From the NCBI GenBank assembly GCA_014529385.2, contig CM043966.1:107347587-107411586 (forward strand): a DNA stretch of 64,000 bases, in the 5' to 3' direction. This document shows, piece by piece, positions 56,862 to 64,000 of this stretch (the stretch's first letter is position 1; every line of letters begins with the position of its first letter). The notes beneath the pieces were generated by a model that was given only the letters and a program-made list of their open reading frames with translations, did no database searches and was not told the origin of the DNA. Position numbers and translations under genes: made by a program. The stretch is from Adiantum capillus-veneris (lineage: Eukaryota; Streptophyta; Polypodiopsida; Polypodiales; Pteridaceae).

Positions 56862-57199
56862 TTACCTCTCTCTTCAAATCATAGTCATCCTTGACATGAG
56901 GTAGAAGAGATAAAGCCTTAGTCATTAGTTGATGTTTCTTAGTGGGTAGAGAATCCATTTTTACCCTACAACAACATTCCAAGATGGATGACTAATCCAT
57001 TTGGGGCTTGGGATACTTAGCTCCCGCAAGCATGTCTTCTCTTTAGTCCATTTTATTCTCCCAAAGTAGAGTGAAAAATTCTACTTGGTGTTTGAGAGAC
57101 GTCGTCATCACAAACATGATTCTACTTAAATTTGTGCACAATAAAAATAGTGTTATAAGACAAAAACATTGATCATTTAAAATATACATGTACATTTGC
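56862..57199 (-). other. Element H 3' untranslated region
   Basis: Polypurine tract AAGAGAGAGGTAA (minus, 56862-56874) and the conserved stem-loop around 57063-57087 (aagtagag...ttctactt). Non-coding. Confidence 0.75.
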
Positions 57200-58369
57200 T
57201 TACTCTAATTTAGCATTGTAAGCATTGACAAGGTTAGTACTATCCTTAAGATGTATTCCTTGCATCCATCTAGCATCTTCAAAAGGATAGTTTTTAAACT
57301 TAATAAGATACCATTGTATAATCTTACTATGTCGTAGTACCTTGTATTCATGCCGAAAAATAGCTTCGGTTTGTAACACCTCTTCTTGGCCTTCGATTTG
57401 GGGGGTCTTCAATAATTGGTTCTCTTGGTGTCTCTCCTTTGTAGGGCTTAAGTAGGCTCACATGAAAACCATTGTGTATGAGCCATTGGTTGGGAAACTT
57501 GAGTTGATAAGCCATGTCATTAATTGGCTTCAAGATTTAAAAAGGACCATAGTATCTTTTTTCTAGTTTAGCATAATACTTTTGATGGCCCGTAGGATAT
57601 TTTCCGGCCATTGTTTCCCTTAATTGAGCCTTGGGAAACTTGAGTAATGCCCAATCATTCTCTTTGAATATTAAGGCCCTTCTGTGCTTATTAGTAGCAT
57701 CTTTTTTCCTTTGTTGAGAGATGGATATACCCTCCTTAATCTTTTGGAACTTGTAGGTCACACCTATACTCATCGACAACAAAGATCTTCCCATGTACTT
57801 TAAGTAGAAAGGAACTTTTAGGTCTTCCCTCTATGATCTCAAAAGGTGCCTTTCCCATAGTAGTCTGGATGGTATTATTGTATGCATACTCTACAAGGGG
57901 TAAATACTTTTCCCATTGTGAGCATTGATCTACTTCTATAACATAAGTCTTTAGTAGATCGAGAATCGTAAGATTGGCTATCTGACTTTGGCCATCCGTT
58001 TGTGGGTGATAGGCCAAAGAGAAATTAATCTTGTACCTAGATTTTCAAAGAGACCTTTCCAAAAATTACAGGTCATTCTAAGATCTCTATCTGACATGAT
58101 GGATGTTGTCAATCCATGGTGTTTGAAAATCTGAGATATGGAGAGACTTGCCATTTGGTGTACCTTAATAGTCTTTTTGACAAGAATAAAGTGTGCTTGC
58201 TTGCTAAACCTATCGAATATTGTCCAAATTCCCCTATTCCCATGGGTAGACTTGGGTAATTCAAAGATAAAATCCATGGATATACTTTCCCATGGTGAAT
58301 TAGGGATTGGAAATGGTTGGAGTAATCAAGGTTGCTTCCCTCTATGATACTTGGTCTTTTGGCATACCA
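57200..58369 (-). pseudogene. Element H integrase (C-terminal) and chromodomain-like tail
   Basis: From 58369 leftward: CVVCQK interrupted at the copia insertion, MDFIFELPKSTHGNRGIWTI (first Asp, 58277 on), SIMSDRDLRMTCNFWKGLF, HPQTDGQSQIANLTILDLL, where the catalytic Glu reads Gln, NDWALLKFPKAQLRETM, WLIHNGFHVSLLKPYKGE, and YLIKFKNYPFEDARWMQGIH ending at TAA 57200. Shifts near 58000, 57760, 57540 and 57400. Confidence 0.85.
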
Positions 58370-58551
58370 TGTTGGGATGCGAGGTTTTGTTGCATCTCTT
58401 ATGTGAAAAACTCCTTCCACCTCATGTGTCAAGCCATGTGGAGAACCTCTTACAACCTTTGAGTAAAGCACCACCACTTGTGTTTGTGCATAGGCAGCCA
58501 CCTCTTGTGCTCATGTGTCAAAAGGCCGTCTACTTGTATAAGCCTATATAG
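58370..58551 (+). repeat. Copia-type 5' LTR, truncated
   Basis: Matches 60029-60212 (ctcttatgtgaa, ccacttcatgtgtcaag-like, agaacctcttacaaccttt) but lacks the last 120 or so bases and shows no primer site after it. Confidence 0.85.
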
Positions 58552-58935
58552 AACTCACAATTCTGCTAGAGGGGGGGCTTCCCACAATAGTCCAGCATGG
58601 CACCAAGCTACCTTACAATTTCATCAATAAGGAGGAATTCAACCCCCAAAAGCACTACATTTTGCAGAAGGCTTTGACATGAATTCATCAAACCTTCTGC
58701 CAAAGGCTTCCCATCTTTTGTGCTCACCAAAGTTCTCAAGTTTTTGTTACCATACATTTCAAATATTTTGAGCCTCGAAATATACCGCAAATTTTTGGTG
58801 AAGAGGTGCTCCAGTTTGGAGAATGTCTTCATGAATAATTTGTAAAAACCTTTGAAGCAAGTGTTCACAAGGACTAGACACTGCCCACTCAGCCGGGTAA
58901 GACCTTCCTCTCACTGCACACGACAGAGGACCATC
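58552..58935. other. Unidentified segment between LTR and gag
   Basis: 384 bases where a primer site and leader are expected. The minus strand has an 86-codon open frame (58868-58608) containing NLRTLVSTKDGKPLAEGLMN and SLLQNVVLLGVEFLLIDEIV, protein-like in composition. Could be a captured host gene piece or filler; not recognised. Confidence 0.4.
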
Positions 58936-59822
58936 ATGGGGGGAGATAAAAACATAGACAAATTCAATGGGCATGCCTTCCACATTTGGCAGGAAAAAAC
59001 CAAGGGGTACTTAATGTAAAAGCAATTATGGTCTGTCATTAAGCCACCAAATGACAATGACAGAGTGGAAATGTGACCGAGCTTAGCATAGTTTGCAGCT
59101 AAAGCTGAGCAAGCTCACGGCATTTTACTCACTTCACTTGATGACAACTTTGTGCATTATTTAGATGATTGCACCACTGCACATGATGCATGGATAACTT
59201 TAGAGAAACATTTTGGGTCTATTGCCAAGCATTTCCAATTGCATTAAAAATGCAACTTTATGGATTGCTTATGGAGCCTGGAGAAGACGTGTCATTTCTA
59301 GTCAATAGGCTCAAAAGTATTTGCACACATATGACATATATAGAATTCCCTATAGATAATGAAGACCAAAGTGTTGCGCTTCTCAAAGAAATACCAAATG
59401 TAGATTTTGACCAAATTGTAACAGTGCTTAAAGAGAAATACCCAATCCCTAAAATTGAAGATCTAATAAACTCTCTTCAAAAGCACGAAAAGAAACTCAA
59501 AGGAAGTCAGCAACAGTCAAGTGGTGCTTATGTGGTCTCATCCAATCGCTACAACTGCAATCACAAAAGGAACTTAAAGTGCACACACTATGGTAGAACA
59601 AATACCCTTTCAAAGAATTGCTATAAAATAAACCCTTGTTGCATTTGTGGCAAGAACAACCATGCTACAAAGTATTGCAAATTAAACATTAAATCTTCAC
59701 AGGTTACCAATCACAAAGATAAATTCAAAGATCAAACAAAAGCAAAAATCAACCTTGCCACCTTTGAAAATTTTGATGAAGATAACAACAACAATATTGG
59801 CTTGGTTTATGATGTATTGTGA
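58936..59822 (+). pseudogene. Copia-type gag (broken)
   Basis: ATG 58936 gives KNIDKFNGHAFHIWQEKTKG, the typical start of copia Gag. Three stops follow (for example near 59017), then LLTSLDDNFVHYLDDCTTAH, a shift near 59235, and an open run YGLLMEPGEDVSFLVNRLKS, QSVALLKEIPNVDFDQIVTV. Two partial zinc motifs (CTHYGRTNTLSKNC; CCICGKNNHATKYC) end the protein. Gag forms the particle; here decayed. Confidence 0.85.
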
Positions 59823-60028
59823 GCATTCTCTTAATTTTACCTTACCCTTTGTTTGTACCAGGGGAGGTTTGTGTGTGCCTACACCCAGATGTTTGCCTAC
59901 ACCCTTTGTGTCTAAGGGAGGTAACTTTGTGTTCAAGGGGAGACTTGTGAATTCTGTGCCTCACCCTAGTGTGTTTTGAGGGATGTTTGTGTGAGTGATA
60001 TGCAACCAAAACCAACATAGGGGAGGAT
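59823..60028 (+). other. Region after copia-type gag with polypurine tract
   Basis: G-rich purine tracts recur (ggggaggtt, aagggaggt, aaggggaga), the last (60019-60028) directly before the 3' LTR. Confidence 0.6.
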
Positions 60029-60329
60029 TGTTGGGATGCAAGTTTTTGTTGTAACTCTTATGTGAACAACCCCTTCCACTTCATGTGTCAAGACATGTGA
60101 AGAACCTCTTACAACCTTTGTGTAAAGCACCACCACTTGTATTTGTGCATAGGAACCACCTCTTGTGCTCATGTGTCAAAAGGATATCTATTTGTATAAG
60201 CCTATATAGAGGTACATTCTATTGAATAATTGTAAGGCTTTATCATTTGCAATTATACTCTATATTGTATTGTGAAATCTCTACACTAACCTCTCCAAGC
60301 ATGCTTATGCCATGAATGGCACACTAACA
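60029..60329 (+). repeat. Copia-type 3' LTR
   Basis: About 301 bp, TGTTGGGATGC...CACTAACA. Includes tttgtataagcctatatag, a possible TATA region. Confidence 0.78.
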
Positions 60330-61010
60330 CATCCACCTTAACCCGTATGTCTACTTTCATGGTAGGCCAATAGAAGTACGTCTCTACTCCTCAAAGACTA
60401 GGTTGAATGCCTCTATGCCCCGCATAGGGAGGAGCATGGGATTCATATATGACTTTCTCACGAAGGGAGTGGGTAATTCATAGCCTATTTCCATGTAGAA
60501 TATAACCATCCTGCAAGGTCAATGGTTCTTCTTTATTCCCCAATGCAAAGATTGAAATTATGTCTCTTAAGTTGGGGTCACTAGCATACTCATCTATCAT
60601 AGAAGATAGATCATTCTGAGTAGCTATAGAGACCGCATTAACTCTTGGTCATTGCGAAAGTGCATCGGCCACTTGATTATGCTTAGCAGCAATGTGAGCA
60701 ATATGAAAATAAAATTGTGAAAGAAAATTTTCCCACCTCATTTGCTTGTCAGAAAGATTGGTTTGCGTCATGAAGCACTTGAGACTTTGGTGGTCCATTC
60801 ACAAAATAAATGGAGTCCCCAATAAATAGTTCTTCCATGTGTCTAGGGCATGTAGAACAACTAAAAGCTCTTCTTTTGTATATGCCCAAGACTCGTTCAT
60901 TAGCATTGAGCCTTTGGATCTCATATGCTATGGAATGCCCTTCTTGAAGCAAAACTGCTCTAAGAAAATCACCACAACCATCACATTGGACCTCAAATGG
61001 CTTTGAGAGA
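60330..61010 (-). pseudogene. Element H RNase H and integrase N-terminal part
   Basis: 61010 leftward: SKPFEVQCDGCGDFLRAVLL (first Asp), ERVLGIYKRRAF (shift at the Glu position), NGPPKSQVLHDANQSF. Then after shifts a region corresponding to QVADALSQ (about 60660) and an integrase N-terminus with SHAPPYAGHRGIQPS-like sequence (about 60400-60450). Ends at the copia insertion. Confidence 0.8.
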
Positions 61011-61640
61011 TAGCAAAGCATAATCATCCCCTCGTTTTGGAGGTAACTCCATAGGGATATCAACAATAAACACATCTTGGAATCCATTTAGAAAATTAGA
61101 CAAGTCTAATTCCTCTTTATTCCTAACACTTTCCTTTGTTAAAACATTAGCACCATTTAGAGACTCTTTGACAAAGATCATGTACACAGAAACGGATCTT
61201 TTCATTGACTTATCAAAAACATGTGAATTTAAAAGTGGTATAGTACAACCGGACTCACTAGCATCTAAATACATGCTCGTTTCCCTGTAGGTGAAGGAGA
61301 TTCTCCTTTTAGGGAACTTCAGGGTTGCAGAAATGTGGTTGAACCATGGGGCCTCTAAGATAACATCCTCATGTTGGAGAGGAGAGATGAAAAAGTCTTC
61401 TTTGTCGATGTAGCTTTGGACATGAAGCCTCAACTTCCCAATAAGGGAGTAATGAAGTCTTTCTATCCCTTGAAAGCTCCATCAATAGTTACAATATCTC
61501 CCATCTCAAAATCTTGAATGCCCAGCTTAGTGGCCAACTCCATTGATGTGAATTTGTGAGTAGAGCTAGGGTCAAACAAGATGAAGGCATCATGGTCCCT
61601 TACCTTTCCCCAAGCATAGAAGAGAGGTGATCCTTTTCAA
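61011..61640 (-). pseudogene. Element H protease, fused to RNase H by RT deletion
   Basis: Protease Asp region (FDPSSTHKF, about 61575) and the open stretch 61433-60993: RLHVQSYIDKEDFFISPLQH, EAPWFNHISATLKFPKRRIS, LNGFQDVFIVDIPMELPPKR. Immediately after LPPKRGDD, where RT should start, sequence jumps to SLKAI / FEVQCD of RNase H. About 0.9 kb of RT is absent. Confidence 0.85.
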
Positions 61641-63000
61641 TGAGCATCCGCTTTTGGAGCTTCAATGGTGGAAGCTCTAAGAGTCTCTTTTGCGGGTATT
61701 TATCTTGGGGCAAGAACGATAGCCATGTCCTTGCTCCCCACACTTGAAACATTTGTGGTCCTTACAAAAAGATTCTAGCTCTTTAGGAGAGAGTTTGTTT
61801 TTAATGTTTGAAAACTCCCTTCTCCTTGATTGTTGTTGTTGTTGTTGGAGCTACCTTAGGAAGAATTTTGGGCATTGTTTTCTCCCTTTGCATCACTTTT
61901 GTCTTTGCTTTCTATGGACTTGGCATTCCTTCTAGCCCCTTGGTGGAAATTGATTCCCGAAGCAACCATTGTGTGGTGGATTACTTCAGTGATAGAACCA
62001 AGCCGTTGAGATTTTACGTACTCGACCATTTCATCAGGTAATCCCGCACATAAATGTTTCTTTTTCTCAGCAAAGTCTATCTTTTAAAAGGCTATTGCCT
62101 TGAGATTTAGATCCCAAAACTTGTCCACATATTTGTGGATAGACTCGTTGGAGAGCAACTTCAAACTTTGCTATTAGGTAAGCACTTTGTCCTTTGCATT
62201 GCTTGCAATGAATTGCTTCATGATGAAAACTTGTAGAGTTTTGCATGTATTTGGGTCTTTACTATTGCCACAAAGGCTATCCCACCATTATTGACAAGCA
62301 TATTTATGGAAGTGCATAGCTACATGAAGTAGCTTGGAGGACTCTGTGAAGCCCTCATCTCCAAAGGCCACCTCAAATTGTTGGGTGAAGTCCAATACTT
62401 TGTTGGTGGCACCAAAGGTGCCACATAGGTAAGAAAAGAGATACTCTTTCCTCCCTCTTTGAATTTCTTGAGCTTTTGGGACATTTGCCATGTAGGGTAA
62501 GTTTTTGTGATGTCGTCTCCGCTTGTATTCTTTAGGAGAATAGTTGTTGCTTTTGTTGGAAGAGGAGGAAGGTCTTTCTTGCCTTTTTCTTCCTTTGTTT
62601 TCTCTATTCCCTTTTGGAGTGATGAGGAGAAGGACTATGGGTTGACCGTTTGCTCTTGGGAGGAGTTGGCGACCGCCTAGACCACCGTCTTCATGCAGCC
62701 ACATCTTATGAGGAACTTAGGTACTTGCTTCTTTCTTGTTCTTTGGATTCATCCTCTCTTATGGGAGAGAGTCTTCTTTTGGGAGTCTTATCAAGAGGTT
62801 TCCTAAGCTCTCTCCCCTCTGGGAAATCCAATAAGCACAAAGTTGTTGAGCAGCTTCGGCTTGCAAAGCAGGGTTGCCCATAGCTTACTGCAACCTAGTA
62901 ACAAGGTAATTAACAAGCATGGGGTATTATCATTAGCACCTTCATGTGCAAACTCAAAGTTATCAATGTTCATTCTACTCTCCTGGTTATTGTCAGTCAT
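61641..63000 (-). pseudogene. Element H gag (broken)
   Basis: ATG 63000 starts TDNNQESRMNIDNFEFAHEG as in A and B. A shift near 62920; an Arg/Ser-rich part (about 62780-62520) is partly deleted; capsid words VLDFTQQFEVAFGDEGFTES (about 62345-62405). Zinc knuckle CFKCGEQGHGYRSC at about 61710-61755. Several stops. Confidence 0.85.
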
Positions 63001-63394
63001 GCTAATTAAACTTATGTATAGATTATTTTGTGCTTTGGTACCTCAAAAACCTTAGTGGCTACTCTTCTTTACCTTTGAAATTAGTTCTCAAGAAGCCACA
63101 CCATTGTGGTTTAGAGTCTGTTTATTGAAAAGACTACTGGAGAGGGTCTAACATTGCTCTGTTGATTATGGTTCCTGTTGAGCTTTCTCTTAGCTCAATA
63201 ATGGTTAAGGCAAAGGCAAGCCCCGAGAGACTCCATTATTAAGACTATAGTTCCCAAAGTTGTACCTCCAACTAAGTCCTTCTTAACCAAGATAATAGAT
63301 CCCTGTCCCACTTACCCTATTGCAATGAACATGTCCAACCTGTTATGAAAAACTTAAGGACCACTCTACTTAAGCAAGAAACGAGAGACCAATA

Positions 63395-63406
63395 GCTCTG
63401 ATACCA
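63395..63406 (-). other. Element H primer-binding site
   Basis: GCTCTGATACCA on the plus strand, complement of the initiator-Met type site. 63001-63394 is leader. Confidence 0.93.
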
Positions 63407-63407
63407 A

Positions 63408-64000
63408 TGTAATGGAAATGGCCTAAGAACTTTGAGAATAGAGTAATTAAGAGAATTAGAGTGATCATTTTCATGAGACTACTTCAAGAACATAGAGGGT
63501 AAACTTAGTTAGCGGTAGAAACATAACCATATATCTAATTAACTTGGAATGAACAATACTTTTGCAAGAGAGAGAGTTAGAGAACTTGACATCAGTTGAG
63601 GACCAGATTGAATTGGAGCCGGCCCCCCTCCAATAGGATTTTGTATTATAGATGAGAGTCTTGGTACAATACAATCTTTGTGTTCCTTGTGACCTAGGTC
63701 ATGCAATGAAGATGGAAAGCTTCATGCATCACGATCATAGAATAATCTTGTAAAATAATTAACCATCCCTGGCCTTAGTTCCAAGGCCTCAAACACCTTC
63801 AAAGGTGAAGAGAGCTAGCAAGGAATGAGGGTAGGGAAGAGGAAGAATAAGTAACATACAAGAAATAGATAGTTCCTCACTTATCGTCACTCTTCTTTCA
63901 TAGCATAGCATGATGGCATAATAATGATGAGGAAGTTGGCAAGCTTAAGCATTAGAGAATGGCCCTTTGGTTGGATTTGCATTCCATAGCCAAGAGTGTT
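63408..64000 (-). repeat. Element H 5' LTR (cut by window end)
   Basis: Plus-strand TGTAATGGAAATGGCC and onward is the inverse of the A/B LTR end; the last bases (catagccaagagtgtt) match mid-LTR sequence at about 5028-5043 of A. Confidence 0.92.

Larger units (their letters stand above)
58370..60329 (+). mobile_element. Gag-only copia-type LTR element inserted in element H
   Basis: Direct terminal repeats starting TGTTGGGATGC at 58370 and 60029 enclose a broken gag gene and nothing else; no protease, integrase or RT. The polypurine tract AGGGGAGGAT (60019-60028) precedes the right repeat. The flanks are two parts of element H integrase (CVVCQK region), confirming insertion. The right end, CACTAACA at 60329, is my choice by symmetry with TGTTGGG. 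It fits the TR-GAG class of non-autonomous elements. Confidence 0.75.
56633..64000 (-). mobile_element. Element H: RT-deleted family 1 gypsy element, runs past window end
   Basis: Minus-strand relative of A and B. 3' LTR 56633-56861 (internally deleted), integrase and tail 57200-58369 and 60330-60540, RNase H to 61010, protease 61011-61640, gag to 63000, primer site 63395-63406, 5' LTR from 63408 to beyond 64000. The whole RT domain is missing, and a copia-type element is inserted in the integrase. Many stops and shifts. Confidence 0.9.

Overview
The window is plant nuclear DNA made almost entirely of nested transposable elements; I found no intact host gene. The plant assignment rests on Ty3/gypsy retrotransposons with plant-type primer sites (initiator-Met TGGTATCAGAGC), Tat-lineage elements with a second RNase H, a copia-type gag, Helitron and CACTA-like remnants, and very long GA/CT and AC microsatellites. 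The only host-gene trace is a frameshifted pentatricopeptide-repeat (PPR) fragment near 1.4-1.95 kb. Its wording resembles the expanded DYW-type PPR families of ferns and lycophytes, so a large-genome fern is my best guess (inference, not proven).

Layout. 1-697: one end of a non-autonomous Helitron. 698-4031: PPR pseudogene and microsatellite-rich spacer. 4032-12585: element A, an old chromovirus-like gypsy element (LTR, gag, pol, LTR), full of stops and shifts. 12586-19652: spacer, a possible CACTA-type remnant with a large AACCAT-type minisatellite and a 150-base AC array. 19653-36789: element C, a minus-strand Tat-type gypsy element, split by element B (25695-34581), a young full-length plus-strand relative of A with a perfect 5-bp target duplication (TCCAT). 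36790-37887: spacer and a Helitron helicase fragment. 37888-42571: element E, a truncated minus-strand gypsy element that carries a complete non-autonomous Helitron (39082-40442) inside its RNase H region and abuts the left LTR of element D. 42572 to about 50.7 kb: element D, a plus-strand Tat-type element. 50893-51410: a 259-bp tandem duplication. 51471-53005: fragment F (3' pol of the A/B family). About 53060-56075: fragment G (minus, Tat-like). 56633-64000 and beyond: element H, a minus-strand A/B-family element that has lost its reverse transcriptase and is interrupted by a gag-only copia-type element (58370-60329).

Two gypsy families account for most of the DNA. Family 1 (A, B, F, H) has 1.6-1.7 kb LTRs beginning TGTCATAAAATC, an initiator-Met primer site, an Arg/Ser-rich segment in Gag, and a C-terminal chromodomain-like segment. 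Family 2 (C, D, G) has a YVDGGA protease; where the region can be read (C and D) there is a decayed first RNase H followed by a second archaeal-type RNase H. None of the copies reads as a fully functional element: even B, the youngest, has a stop between protease and RT, a substituted RT catalytic Asp, two frameshifts and an integrase stop.

The most interesting signals are a short protein motif conserved upstream of gag in C and D (duplicated in D) that changes mostly at silent positions, the textbook Helitron insertion with a readable empty site, the gag-only copia element, the conserved stem-loops just upstream of the family 1 polypurine tract, and the AACCAT array.
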